64,000 nucleotides of DNA from Streptococcus oralis (lineage in GTDB: Bacteria; Bacillota; Bacilli; Lactobacillales; Streptococcaceae), in assembly GCF_022749195.1 (NCBI RefSeq), contig NZ_CP094226.1:1700001-1764000 (forward strand), written 5' to 3'. The position numbers were made by a program, and so were the translations under genes. Positions 1-8,363 of the stretch are shown piece after piece; position 1 is the first letter of the stretch; each line of letters opens with the position of its first letter. The notes under the pieces were generated by a model that searched no databases, had not been told where the DNA came from, and saw only the letters and a program-made list of their open reading frames with translations.

Positions 1-941
1 AGACCAAAACCTAGTGAAGTAAAAGGTGTTTGTCCATTTGAAGTGAAGAGGGTGTTGATTTCATACTCAAGAGATTGCATGGCATCGTAGATGTCCTTTT
101 GCGTTTTTTTCCAAGCGTAATCTTCCCGTTTTTCGGGCAAGACCCACTCTTCCGCATCCTTGAGGTGTTTTTGATAATTCTTCTCCGCATAAGGCGCCAA
201 GACTTCATCGATACGGTCAGCTGAACAGCCCCCGTACTGGCTAGAAGCAACGTTAGCAATGATTTGTGAAATCTGAGCGGTCGCAGTCTGGATAGACTTG
301 GGACTCTCTACCTCTGCATTTCCAATCTTAAAACCATTTTCCAGCATGCCTTTAAAATCAATCAAACAGCAGTTGGTCATCGGAGTGTAGGGGCTGTAGT
401 CCAAGTCATGATAGTGGATATCCCCTTTTTGGTGAGCATTAGCTACGTGCTTAGGAAGCATTTGCAGTCCGATTGATTTCCCAACAATCCCTGCTGTCAA
501 ATCACGTTGGGTGTTGAAGACATCGCTGTCTTTATTGGCATTTTCATTGACAACTGCTTGATCTTTATTGAGAAGTTTATGGATACTAAAGTTGATATCT
601 GTCGCTTTTGAGCGCTCAAAATCCCTTTGTGTCCGATAAGTAATATACTCCTCAGCCAGCGCATACTCTTTGGCTTCAAGGAGTTCATGTTCTACGACGT
701 TTTGAATTTCGTAAATCTTGACACCTTGAGGGAAGCGGCTGTGAATTTCAGTCACGATTCTTTCAACTAGACCATTTAGGCGTTTTTCTACTAGAGGCGT
801 AACGTCCATAACCTTTTCCGCCGCCTTGTGGAGAGCCTTGTCAATCTTGTCTACATCAAACACCACACGTCTACCATCTCGTTTTTCAACGAACAAGGTG
901 GGAACGGTTGCAAGCTTTTCTTCTAATACAATCATATCCAT
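1..941 (-). CDS. nrdD: Anaerobic ribonucleoside-triphosphate reductase, 5' part only
   Basis: This is the large subunit of the class III (oxygen-sensitive, glycyl-radical) ribonucleotide reductase, which makes deoxynucleotides during anaerobic growth. The window holds about the first 313 residues; the gene runs off the left edge. Residues about 10-95 form an ATP-cone allosteric domain (VEKRDGRR, then FDVDKIDKAL). The following segment (DINFSIHKLL, GDIHYHDLDYSPY, TNCCLIDFKGMLENG) is typical of the NrdD catalytic barrel. The C-terminal zinc site and glycyl-radical loop lie outside the window. Two start codons six bases apart (941 and 935) are possible; the SD is weak. A TATAAT box at 981-986 and NrdR-like boxes lie upstream. 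Confidence 0.95.
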   Translation of the reverse strand, partial: MDMIVLEEKLATVPTLFVEKRDGRRVVFDVDKIDKALHKAAEKVMDVTPLVEKRLNGLVERIVTEIHSRFPQGVKIYEIQNVVEHELLEAKEYALAEEYITYRTQRDFERSKATDINFSIHKLLNKDQAVVNENANKDSDVFNTQRDLTAGIVGKSIGLQMLPKHVANAHQKGDIHYHDLDYSPYTPMTNCCLIDFKGMLENGFKIGNAEVESPKSIQTATAQISQIIANVASSQYGGCSADRIDEVLAPYAEKNYQKHLKDAEEWVLPEKREDYAWKKTQKDIYDAMQSLEYEINTLFTSNGQTPFTSLGFG

Positions 942-980
942 GCTCTTTTCTAAAATGTTGTTGAATTGTTTATATTCAGT

Positions 981-1059
981 ATTATACCACTCTAAAAATA
1001 AAAATCAATATCTTGTGTTAAAAATCCTAAATTTTTTAAAATTCCACAAGATATTGTTT
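981..1059 (-). promoter_or_regulatory. nrdD promoter with two candidate NrdR boxes / ccs4 terminator inverted repeat
   Basis: On the minus strand there is a TATAAT at 981-986 with TTGATT 16 bases upstream. Two 16-bp sequences close to the NrdR-box consensus (ACACAATATATTGTGT; about 13 of 16 each) lie at 1004-1019 and 1044-1059, the first covering the -35. Together they hold a perfect 12-bp inverted repeat (CAATATCTTGTG and its complement). The repeat could also act as a wide-loop terminator for the upstream ccs4 gene, because T-rich sequence follows it. NrdR control of nrdD is known for the family; here it is inferred from the motif. Confidence 0.55.
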
Positions 1060-1063
1060 TTTG

Positions 1064-2578
1064 TTATTTTGATTTATAAAGTTTGAACTCGCTAGTATCT
1101 GTCTGAACAAGCTCATAGTTTTCACTGAGCCAGCTCTCTACATCTGACCACAAGGCAACTTTTTGATTGACCACAATCATCTTCGGCTGATTCTCTTTCA
1201 GGTCATTCATCAGTTTGGTTTTATTTTCATCGTTTGCAGTATAGAGTGTTGGAGTTGATAGAGAAGTCGGCGCCAAGCGTTCACTTGCACGGTAGAAATC
1301 TGGACGATCATCCCAAGCATAGACACGATCCTCAGAACTCGTTTGTTGTTTGACCACGCTGGCAAGACGTTCTCTCTCCTGATAAGTCGCTGGATGCGAA
1401 AGGTAGCGACTCAGGATAGGAAGTGCAATAAGGTAGGCAAGGGCAATCAGTGGTAGATAGAAATTCCCTTTAATAAAAGAGGCTTTTTTCTCACGTCTTC
1501 TACGACGACTTCCTCCCTCCGAAACATCATCCTTGATTCCTGTCAGAAGGAGCAAGACTAAGAAAGGAAGGAGGATAACGAGACGAGTACCGTTGACAGG
1601 TTCATTTGAGAGAATTAAGATTCCCAAAGAAACCAACAATCCCAAGCTAGCAGCAATCGATAAGGCATATTGCTTGGCTGGTTTTGACTGGAATAAACCA
1701 GTAAAGAGCAAACTAAGGGAACCCTGCCCCACTGCAAGCAAACCATAGAAGGCTACATTTTCAAGTAAATGCGAATTTGAAAAAAGGCTAAGAGTATTTA
1801 CTGGATATAAGGTCTGGCTAATAGCATCCCCAAAACTTCCTGTCCATACTGTATAGTAGCCCAAAGGATAGAATAAGAGTGAGAATCCTAAGGCTGACGC
1901 AAAGAACTGATATAACCCGTGAACAAAGCGGCCTTTGCCTAGATTAAAACCAATGATGCCTAGAGCCAGTACAGCCGCAAACAAGGTTGTAGGAAGCGGT
2001 GCAAGGAAGAAAGCGAGAGCAAGGCTCATCCCCACTCGTACAAACCCTTTGTCATCCTTTGGAAAAGCGAGATAATTTGTAACGACGCTCAGGGCATAAA
2101 ATAGGAAAGGCAAGGCTAGCAAGAGAGCATAGCCACCACCAAAAGCGAGGCCTGCCACTAACAAATAGAACACAAATACCAGCTTCTTGGCTTCTTCTGC
2201 TTGACTAGTAAGAGCATCTGCAGATTTAAAAAGAAAAACTCCTGCTCCAAACAAGGCCAACCACTCAACCAAAGCAATCAAAACACTGCCTTGAAAAAGG
2301 TAGGTTAGCACATAATAGAGCAATCCCTCCGTCCCAAAATAATCTGTATACATTTGACCATTTTGATGCAAGGCCCAACCGGTATAAAGATCCTGAGTTT
2401 GTTGCGGACTGACTAAACCAAAAATAAAAGGCAGGGCAACCGAAATGGCTGTGGCCACTAAACTCCAAAGCATGATACTAAAAAAGGGAATCGGAGCTCC
2501 TTCTCGTTTCTCTGGCACTGACCAGTCTTGGTAATGAGATTCTTCTTGTTTCTCATCTATTTTCCCGTATACGTTCAT
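1064..2578 (-). CDS. ccs4: Ccs4-like competence-induced membrane protein
   Basis: A 504-aa polytopic membrane protein with about 11-12 hydrophobic segments between residues 30 and 395. A basic RRRRREKK patch (about 359-366) precedes the last membrane helix and a soluble C-terminal domain of about 100 residues. Its sequence and place next to cls and nrdD match what I recall of pneumococcal Ccs4, a late-competence gene of unknown function. The architecture resembles membrane glycosyltransferase-like proteins, but I see no diagnostic catalytic motif. It follows a 47-aa ORF with a spacing of 35 bases, and the pair is preceded by a ComX-type cin-box at 2778-2785, so it is probably expressed during competence. 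Confidence 0.75.
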   Translation of the reverse strand: MNVYGKIDEKQEESHYQDWSVPEKREGAPIPFFSIMLWSLVATAISVALPFIFGLVSPQQTQDLYTGWALHQNGQMYTDYFGTEGLLYYVLTYLFQGSVLIALVEWLALFGAGVFLFKSADALTSQAEEAKKLVFVFYLLVAGLAFGGGYALLLALPFLFYALSVVTNYLAFPKDDKGFVRVGMSLALAFFLAPLPTTLFAAVLALGIIGFNLGKGRFVHGLYQFFASALGFSLLFYPLGYYTVWTGSFGDAISQTLYPVNTLSLFSNSHLLENVAFYGLLAVGQGSLSLLFTGLFQSKPAKQYALSIAASLGLLVSLGILILSNEPVNGTRLVILLPFLVLLLLTGIKDDVSEGGSRRRRREKKASFIKGNFYLPLIALAYLIALPILSRYLSHPATYQERERLASVVKQQTSSEDRVYAWDDRPDFYRASERLAPTSLSTPTLYTANDENKTKLMNDLKENQPKMIVVNQKVALWSDVESWLSENYELVQTDTSEFKLYKSK

Positions 2579-2613
2579 TCAATTTCTCCTCTAAGTTTAT
2601 CTGTTTTAGTATA

Positions 2614-2757
2614 TCAAAATCTTACAGGAATGTCAGCTTGGGATTGATATTTGCTGAATTTCTTATCCAATAGCACAAAGCGTTCGATTTCACGAAAACG
2701 GTGAAATCGACTATCTCTATACTCTCTGATAAAATCATCATCTTCTAAATTAAGCAT
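2614..2757 (-). CDS. 47-aa protein in the ccs4 competence operon
   Basis: A small ORF (begins MLNLEDDDFIREYRD, ends ADIPVRF) with a good SD (GGAGAAAACC before ATG). It is highly charged, with an acidic start, an Arg-rich middle and no membrane segment. It is the first gene after the cin-box at 2778-2785 and shares that transcript with ccs4. I recall a similar small hypothetical gene at this place in the pneumococcus. Function unknown. The good SD, the exact placement behind a competence promoter and clean codon use support it as a real gene. Confidence 0.7.
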   Translation of the reverse strand: MLNLEDDDFIREYRDSRFHRFREIERFVLLDKKFSKYQSQADIPVRF

Positions 2758-2777
2758 GGTTTTCTCCTTTACTTATC

Positions 2778-2785
2778 TATTCGTA
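2778..2785 (-). promoter_or_regulatory. ComX (SigX) cin-box
   Basis: The minus strand reads TACGAATA exactly, the -10-like element of late competence promoters in streptococci, preceded by a T-rich stretch. It ends 20 bases before the start codon of the 47-aa ORF, leaving room for the transcription start and the SD. It sits just downstream of the cls terminator, so it starts an independent competence transcript for the small ORF and ccs4. Confidence 0.8.
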
Positions 2786-2791
2786 AGAAGA

Positions 2792-2820
2792 CAAAAAAGA
2801 CCCAGCCTTGGGCTAGATCT
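2792..2820 (-). terminator. Intrinsic terminator of cls
   Basis: On the minus strand AGATCTAGCC and GGCTGGGTCT form a stem with a CAA loop, followed by six T residues. It lies directly behind the cls stop codon and before the competence promoter. Confidence 0.8.
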
Positions 2821-2830
2821 TGGTCGATAA

Positions 2831-4363
2831 TTAGAGCATAGGTGCAAACAACTGGACAATTTCCTTGATTAGGCTTTGATACCAGCTGGTTTTGATAGTG
2901 TGAGGATAAATTTCTTGAGAAACTTTAAAAATCTCTTCGAAGTCCCTTTCAATATCGATGATGGACTGCGTTCTATAAAGTAAGACGGCATTTTCATAGT
3001 GGTGGAGCAAGCTACGATAGTCAAAATTGATGGTTCCCACTGTTGCTGCTTCTCCATCAACCAGCATTTGCTTACTATGAAGGAATCCCGGACTGTACTC
3101 ATAAATACGAACCCCTGCAGATAACAAGTCTGGATAGGCTCCTCGAGTAACTAACTGAATAACCTTCTTATCTGGGATACACGGCGTCACAATTCGCACA
3201 TCTACCCCTCTCAGAGCTGCATTTTTGATACTTTCAGTTAGATCGTAGTCCGCAATCAGATAGGGTGTCGTGATATAAACATAGTCTGTAGCTTGATTGA
3301 TAAGATTTTGATAGACCGTTTTCCCAACCTGAGATCGGTAGATGGGCTTTGGTCCACTACTATAGGGAATACAGAGCCCCATCCCGTCTTTGGGTTGATT
3401 TTCAAGATGGTATTGGTCAAAATCACTAATCTCTCCACGGTTGATATACCAGGCAGATAAAAAGAGTCTGGTAAAAGCCTTAACTGCCGGCCCATCCAGA
3501 CGAATACCGCTATCCTTCCAATAACCAAAGCGTTCGATATGGTTGATATATTCATCGGCCAGATTGATACCACCTGTATAGGCAATTTGACCATCGATAA
3601 TCATGATTTTACGGTGATCACGGTTGTTATAAGCAACAGTCAAACGTGGAATCACCTTGTTAAATTTATGGGCTTCAATCCCTCGACCACGAAGCTGGAT
3701 GGTGTAATCTCCAGGCAAGGTTGCCATACAACCAATATCATCATAGAGAAGCTTCACCTCTACTCCTTGAGCTGCCTTTTCTTCCAAAATCTCCAAAATA
3801 CTATTCCACATCAAACCTTCTTCGATGATATAGTATTCGAGAAAGATAAACTTCTCCGCTTTCCTGAGATCCTCTAGCATCTGGTGCCACATACTTTCAC
3901 CAGATGCAAAAAATTGTGTATCCGTTCGATCATAGACATCAGCATTCGTGTCCATGCTGAGGAGAGATTTGATAACTCCGTAAGCTGACTTGTCCTGCTC
4001 TTTTAACTCCAAACGGAGAGCTCTGCTATTGTCCTCTCGGTCAACCATTGATTGGAGCTGCTTTAGTTGCTTCATTTCTTTTTTAGATAAACGACGTTCT
4101 CCAAACATGATATAGAGCAAAGGGCCAAAAACTGGCACAAAGGCTACTAACAACCATGTTACCTTACTCTCGGGATTCATAGATCGATTGACAATCGATA
4201 CAATGGTCGCCAAGCTCACTAAAATGACTAGGATAATCCAGACAATTGGAGCCATCTGGCCTAGATAGAGAAATAAACCAAAGACGATAAACAACTCTGC
4301 CAACATGATGGTAATACTAAAACCATATTTGGACATGAGTAGCTGCATTTTTCTAGCTGTCAT
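2831..4363 (-). CDS. cls: Cardiolipin synthase
   Basis: This 510-aa membrane enzyme condenses two phosphatidylglycerols into cardiolipin and glycerol. It has two N-terminal membrane helices (about residues 14-35 and 38-58), a third hydrophobic stretch near 70-87 typical of the PLDc_N region, and two phospholipase-D motifs: H250-x-K252 with D257, and H429-x-K431 with D436. Length and order fit the bacterial Cls family. The SD is GGGG six bases before ATG. A promoter TTGCCA - 18 - TATACT lies about 60 bases upstream and a terminator follows the gene, so it is likely monocistronic. Confidence 0.95.
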   Translation of the reverse strand: MTARKMQLLMSKYGFSITIMLAELFIVFGLFLYLGQMAPIVWIILVILVSLATIVSIVNRSMNPESKVTWLLVAFVPVFGPLLYIMFGERRLSKKEMKQLKQLQSMVDREDNSRALRLELKEQDKSAYGVIKSLLSMDTNADVYDRTDTQFFASGESMWHQMLEDLRKAEKFIFLEYYIIEEGLMWNSILEILEEKAAQGVEVKLLYDDIGCMATLPGDYTIQLRGRGIEAHKFNKVIPRLTVAYNNRDHRKIMIIDGQIAYTGGINLADEYINHIERFGYWKDSGIRLDGPAVKAFTRLFLSAWYINRGEISDFDQYHLENQPKDGMGLCIPYSSGPKPIYRSQVGKTVYQNLINQATDYVYITTPYLIADYDLTESIKNAALRGVDVRIVTPCIPDKKVIQLVTRGAYPDLLSAGVRIYEYSPGFLHSKQMLVDGEAATVGTINFDYRSLLHHYENAVLLYRTQSIIDIERDFEEIFKVSQEIYPHTIKTSWYQSLIKEIVQLFAPML

Positions 4364-4646
4364 ACATCCCCTTTCTTTTCTAACATTCTCCTTAACTGCT
4401 TGATAAACTATTGTTTCTACTAGTATACCTCAGTTCAGGGGTAGATGGCAACCTTTTGCCTTTTTCTATTCAAACTATTCCAAGAACTGCAAGATTCTTA
4501 AACTACTCCTTCACTATATGACGTGCTATCCCTTTTTATATTTTTAACTAGGGTATTAAGAGGCTTAAAAAGAACTACCAAAATGATAGTTCTTTCCAAT
4601 ATTATTTATATTTTGAAGAATAAGTTCCTTCCACTCTACTTAGTCT
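4364..4646. other. Intergenic: cls promoter and adh terminator
   Basis: This gap holds a minus-strand promoter for cls (TTGCCA, 18 bases, TATACT) near its left end. At 4567-4595 a hairpin with stem AAGAACTA / TAGTTCTT is followed by T residues on the minus strand and ends the adh transcript. No coding capacity with an SD was seen. Confidence 0.6.
4567..4595 (-). terminator. Intrinsic terminator of the iron ADH gene
   Basis: The stem AAGAACTATC / GGTAGTTCTT on the minus strand is closed by a short T-rich loop and followed by five T residues, about 50 bases after the adh stop. A very similar hairpin occurs behind the 34521-35054 gene. Confidence 0.75.
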
Positions 4647-5798
4647 TTAAAAAAGTTCTTTGTAGAGAGCAATGGTTTCTTCTAAAGTTGGCATAAATGG
4701 ATTTCCAGGTGCACAGGCGTCAATCAAAGCATTCTTAGAAAGGTGGTCAAAGTCAAAGTCTTTTTCTTGGATACCGAGTTCAGTGAGTTTCTTCGGAATA
4801 CCTACTGTTTCAGACAGTTTTTCAATTTCAGCAATAGCATAGTCAGCACATTCTTGGTCTGTTTTCCCCTCAACATGGAGTCCCAAAGCCTTGGCTACAT
4901 TGCGGAAAGCTTCTGGTACACGTTTGGCATTTTCACGCTCTACAACTGGAAGAAGCATGGCACAGCAGACACCATGTGGCAAGTTATATACCGCACCAAG
5001 TTGGTGAGCCATAGAATGAACATAGCCCAAACCAGCATTGTTAAAGCTCATACCACCGAGGAAGATGGCATTGACCATAGCCTCACGCGCTTCGATATCT
5101 TGGCCATTTGCCACAGCACGAGGAAGATACTCCTTGATGAGTTCAATCGCTCCGATAGAGAGTTTCTTGGTCACATTATAAGCACCTGGTGTTACTAAAG
5201 CCTCGACAGCGTGAGTAAGAGCATCCATACCTGTCGCCGCTGTCAATCCTTTCGGTTTTGAAAGCATGAGTTCTGGATCATTGACAGAGATGAGGGCGAG
5301 GCTGTTCTTATCAACCATTACCATCTTGACCTTGCGTTCTTCGTCAGTAATAACATAGTTAATGGTAATTTCTGCAGAAGTTCCAGCTGTTGTATTGATC
5401 GCAACCACTGGCAAGCCTTTTTTAGCAGACTTGTGGAGACCTTCGTAGTCCTGTGGTTTTCCACCATTTGTAGCGATGATAGAGATACAACTAGCCGCAT
5501 CCTGAGGAGATCCTCCTCCAAGACTGATGATGAAGTCGCATCCATGCTCTTTCAGGGCAGCCACTCCGTCTGTGACGTTCTTGCAAGTCGGATTTGGCTC
5601 CACATCGCTAAAGATGACATATTCGATCCCTTCAGCATCTAATGGTTTTAGGACCTTAGGTAAAATATCACTTCCCTCGATGAACTTATCTGTCACCAAA
5701 AGAGCCTTCTTATACCCCAATTCCTTGATATACGGACCTACTTCATTTACAACACCTTTACCAATAAGGTTAACTGATGGAACGTAAAATGTAGCCAT
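4647..5798 (-). CDS. Iron-containing alcohol dehydrogenase (FucO/AdhB type)
   Basis: A 383-aa NAD(P)-dependent alcohol dehydrogenase of the Fe-ADH family, probably reducing an aldehyde at the end of a fermentation route. The nucleotide-binding motif GGGSPQD is at 94-100. The likely iron ligands are D192, H196, H261 and H275 (GMDALTHAVE, GYVHSMAH, LPHGVCCA). It is closest in form to lactaldehyde reductase / 1,3-propanediol dehydrogenase, but the substrate cannot be read from sequence. It stands alone between cls and a lipoprotein, a position I do not recall in the pneumococcus, suggesting insertion or relocation. Its promoter overlaps a perfect palindrome and a cre-like site. Confidence 0.9.
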   Translation of the reverse strand: MATFYVPSVNLIGKGVVNEVGPYIKELGYKKALLVTDKFIEGSDILPKVLKPLDAEGIEYVIFSDVEPNPTCKNVTDGVAALKEHGCDFIISLGGGSPQDAASCISIIATNGGKPQDYEGLHKSAKKGLPVVAINTTAGTSAEITINYVITDEERKVKMVMVDKNSLALISVNDPELMLSKPKGLTAATGMDALTHAVEALVTPGAYNVTKKLSIGAIELIKEYLPRAVANGQDIEAREAMVNAIFLGGMSFNNAGLGYVHSMAHQLGAVYNLPHGVCCAMLLPVVERENAKRVPEAFRNVAKALGLHVEGKTDQECADYAIAEIEKLSETVGIPKKLTELGIQEKDFDFDHLSKNALIDACAPGNPFMPTLEETIALYKELF

Positions 5799-5843
5799 AT
5801 GCTTTTCCTCCTGCGCCTCTGCGCTAATTGATTATTTACCTTA

Positions 5844-5891
5844 AGTATACGACCTTATCCTTCATTTTACAAATATTTGTAAGCGCTTTAA
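5844..5891 (-). promoter_or_regulatory. adh promoter with 16-bp palindrome and cre-like site
   Basis: The minus strand carries TTGTAA (5867-5872) - 17 bases - TATACT (5844-5849). A perfect 16-bp palindrome, TTACAAATATTTGTAA (5867-5882), covers the -35. It overlaps a cre-like sequence on the minus strand (5878-5891, TTAAAGCGCTTACA, 13 of 14 to TGWAANCGNTNWCA). This fits dual control by an unknown dimeric regulator and CcpA. Confidence 0.6.
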
Positions 5892-5935
5892 GTAAAAAAA
5901 ACGGTAAAGAACCACTGGTCACGTTTTTAAACAAA

Positions 5936-5977
5936 AAAGCTCCAAAAAGATGGATTTCATCTCATTGGAACTTTTAC
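5936..5977 (-). terminator. Intrinsic terminator of the 5985-6440 lipoprotein gene
   Basis: On the minus strand a long stem, AAGTTCCAA with TTGGAGCTT plus an inner GAGATG/CATCT pairing, is followed by six T residues, directly after the lipoprotein stop codon. Confidence 0.75.
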
Positions 5978-5984
5978 TTAATCA

Positions 5985-6440
5985 TTATTGCTTAGTTAAT
6001 ATCACTCGGTCAGATGCCTCTCGGTCCATATCATCGATAATCAATTGATTACCATTAACCGTGTAAATTTTGACATCATCACCGATAATGACGCGTTGAT
6101 TTTCTGGCTCAAAGCTGACTTGCTTGATTTCCTTATCTCCATCTGGCTCGACCTCAGTCCATGTACCAGTTTTACCTGTTACAACAAGAGTGATTTGGTC
6201 ATTCTCATCTTTTCCAATATAGGTACCATCGATATTCATAGGTTGAGCTACAGTAGTGTCCTGACTTGAAGACGCCTGTGGTTGACTAGCACTTGTAGCA
6301 GCGCTAGAAGATGATTCTTGTTGAGAAGATGATTGCTGAGCCGATTGCTGGGTAGGGGCTTGTGCCTTAGGTCCACAAGCTGCTAAAAGACTAAGAATTG
6401 CTAGGGAAGCAATAGAAAGTGTGAATGTTTTCGTTTTCAT
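5985..6440 (-). CDS. Putative lipoprotein with Ser/Gln-rich linker
   Basis: A 151-aa protein with a clear lipoprotein signal peptide (lipobox LLAAC, Cys22). A low-complexity Gln/Ser/Ala linker (about 28-66) joins it to a compact C-terminal domain of about 80 residues (begins NIDGTYIGKDENDQ). That domain reads as a short beta-rich unit. It is anchored outside the membrane. Its place next to folC matches a hypothetical lipoprotein I recall in the pneumococcus. It has its own terminator. Function unknown. Confidence 0.8.
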   Translation of the reverse strand: MKTKTFTLSIASLAILSLLAACGPKAQAPTQQSAQQSSSQQESSSSAATSASQPQASSSQDTTVAQPMNIDGTYIGKDENDQITLVVTGKTGTWTEVEPDGDKEIKQVSFEPENQRVIIGDDVKIYTVNGNQLIIDDMDREASDRVILTKQ

Positions 6441-6530
6441 AGCGATTTCCTTTCTTTTGTGCCAATGTTTTGCTGGAATCGTTTCCAGATATACCTCCTA
6501 CCTACAGTATAACAACATAAACCTATAAGG

Positions 6531-7781
6531 TCAACTAATCTCATCGCTTCCAACCAAACTCCCTCGGACTTCCGAGATAAAGTAGAGGGATCCCGTCACG
6601 AAAAGCAAGTCCTGGTCATTGGCCTTATCTTCAAATTCTCTGATAAAGTCGCCATAGGAAAGAATCAAATCGTAACCCGCCACATCCTTTTCATCCAGAG
6701 AGCCTTGGTAGTCAAAGCCTGTTACCTTAAGTTCCACCTGAGGCAACTGCTTAGATAGATAGCCTAGCATCCCCTGATAATCCTTGCGTTTAAGTGCTCC
6801 AAAAAGGATGCAGGCTTGATAGCCTTGCTGGATTTTCCCCTGGATAAACTCGACTAGACGAGTCAAGGCTGGCAGATTGTGAGCCCCATCTAGGTAGATT
6901 TGCGGACGAATCCGTTCCAATCGACCTGCCCAGTGGGTCTCTTGCAAGGCCCGTCTGACAAGCACTTCTTCGACCCTTTCACCTCTTGACGCCATAAACA
7001 AAAGAAAAGTTTCCAAAGCCAAGGCAGCATTTTCTTGCTGATAAACACCTTCCAAACTGATTTCAAGTTGTGAAAAACTCGCTAGGCTACTTGAAAAATC
7101 CCTAGCATTCAAGGTGAAGTCTTGCCCAGCTTGATAAAGTTCAACAGCTAACTCTCTTGCTCTTTTTTGACAGACAAGCTCCGCTTCTGGAGTAAGCTTG
7201 GCAATGACCGCCTTCTTGCCAGCCTTGAAAATACCAGCTTTCTGCACGGCTATTTCCTCCAGACTATCGCCCAAGGTCTCCTGATGATCTAGCCCAATCG
7301 AAGTAATAACTGCAATCTCTCCTGTTACGACATTAGTGGTATCAAGCAAACCACCAATCCCCACTTCTAGCAGGACTAGATCGACTCCCTGCTCTTTAAA
7401 GTAAAGCAAGGCAATCAGGGTCAACAACTCAAAGAAAGACAATTGATCATGTGTTTCTAAGAGAATTTTCTCCATTTCCTTGACTTGGTTAGCTATACGG
7501 ACAAAGTCTTCCTCCGCGATCGGCTGTCCATTAATACAGATTCGATCATGGATACTGATGATATGAGGAGAGGTAAAAGTACCAACTTTTTTACCATGAG
7601 TAACAAACAACTCCCTCATGAAGGCAATAGTTGACCCTTTACCATTAGTCCCTGTTACATGGATAATAGGATATGTCTTCTCAGGATTCCCCAACAAATC
7701 CACCGCTCGTTGCATTCGTCCAAGTCCAGATCTAAAGTTTAAACCAATCCGACTATGAAGCCATTCTTCTACTTCAAACAT
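6531..7781 (-). CDS. folC: Folylpolyglutamate synthase / dihydrofolate synthase
   Basis: A 416-aa cytoplasmic ATP-dependent ligase of the Mur ligase superfamily. It adds glutamate to dihydropteroate and/or to folates. The P-loop TGTNGKGS is at residues 43-50, followed by the folate-binding region SPHIISIHDRI. The central ATPase part has GIGGLLDTTNVV and TSIGLDHQETLG, and the C-terminal domain LDGAHN. All are standard FolC signatures, and length is normal. Start ATG has SD AAGGAGAC. Upstream is a 260-bp spacer with repeated hairpins. Confidence 0.95.
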   Translation of the reverse strand: MFEVEEWLHSRIGLNFRSGLGRMQRAVDLLGNPEKTYPIIHVTGTNGKGSTIAFMRELFVTHGKKVGTFTSPHIISIHDRICINGQPIAEEDFVRIANQVKEMEKILLETHDQLSFFELLTLIALLYFKEQGVDLVLLEVGIGGLLDTTNVVTGEIAVITSIGLDHQETLGDSLEEIAVQKAGIFKAGKKAVIAKLTPEAELVCQKRARELAVELYQAGQDFTLNARDFSSSLASFSQLEISLEGVYQQENAALALETFLLFMASRGERVEEVLVRRALQETHWAGRLERIRPQIYLDGAHNLPALTRLVEFIQGKIQQGYQACILFGALKRKDYQGMLGYLSKQLPQVELKVTGFDYQGSLDEKDVAGYDLILSYGDFIREFEDKANDQDLLFVTGSLYFISEVRGSLVGSDEIS

Positions 7782-8042
7782 ACATGTCTCCTTAACAAAA
7801 GTCCAATCAACTACCGCATCAAAGTATGATTACAAATAAAAAGTGAGGTCAGGACTAAAATCCCAACCTCTTACCTGGTTAGCTAATCACTAGCTACAAT
7901 GAATTTCAACGTGGGCTAAAAACGTCCACCGGACTTACTTACGGTCTTTATTTTTAGCGTAAGGGTAAAATATCCCCCGGACGTTCCTGCGTTTCTAATT
8001 TCTAATTTCTGGCGCAGGGCTAAAAACGTCCCCCGAACGTTT
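7782..8042 (-). repeat. Hairpin array with three copies of a GGGCTAAAAACGTCC motif
   Basis: Three related copies of a motif (plus strand GGGCTAAAAACGTCCMCCGG) lie at 7913-7934, 7963-7985 and 8017-8044. Between them sit two hairpins with different but self-complementary stems (CTTACG/CGTAAG and CCTGCG/CGCAGG). The copy at 8017-8044 alone folds as TAAAAACGT / ACGTTTTTA on either strand and begins at the stop codon of the DUF1292 gene, so it may terminate that transcript. A further hairpin (GAGGT..ACCTC followed by T residues) lies near 7843-7873. No ORF with an SD was seen. Confidence 0.6.
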
Positions 8043-8348
8043 TTACTCCTCCATAAAGCTGTTGAAGACTTCTTCAATCATGTTCCATTCGTCTTCTGAG
8101 TCTTCTGGGATTGGTTGCAATTCGCCTTCTGTTCCGTCTTCATTTTCGATGAATGAGTAAGCTTGGATTTCAACTTCACCATTTTCATCTTCTTCTGCGT
8201 TAACTGGCACTAGCAGAACATAGTTTTTACCAAATTCTTCTTTCCCATCGATGGTCAAAAGAATTTCAAACAAGGTTTCATTTCCTTGCTCGTCTACTAG
8301 TGTAATCAATTCACGTTCTTCGTGGTCATGGTTGTGATCGTGTGACAT
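8043..8348 (-). CDS. DUF1292 family protein (YrzB / UPF0473)
   Basis: A 101-aa, very acidic cytoplasmic protein with a His-rich start ([10 protein letters not shown]) that might bind metal. It has the typical core [16 protein letters not shown] and ends with an acidic tail. It is widely conserved in Firmicutes directly downstream of ruvX and the IreB-family gene, as here (spacing 15 bases to ruvX). SD GGAGAAACT. Molecular function is not established. Confidence 0.9.
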   Translation of the reverse strand: MSHDHNHDHEERELITLVDEQGNETLFEILLTIDGKEEFGKNYVLLVPVNAEEDENGEVEIQAYSFIENEDGTEGELQPIPEDSEDEWNMIEEVFNSFMEE

Positions 8349-8363
8349 AGTTTCTCCTCTGTC

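Noticed and set aside
826..1086. Plus-strand ORF of 86 codons over the nrdD start
   Set aside because: Antisense shadow of nrdD and its promoter, no SD, low-complexity composition.
3539..3877. 112-codon plus-strand ORF inside cls
   Set aside because: Antisense to a well-conserved enzyme, no SD, composition of a reverse-frame shadow. The same holds for the other long reverse frames in uvrA, mutL, mutS, argG and mnmG.
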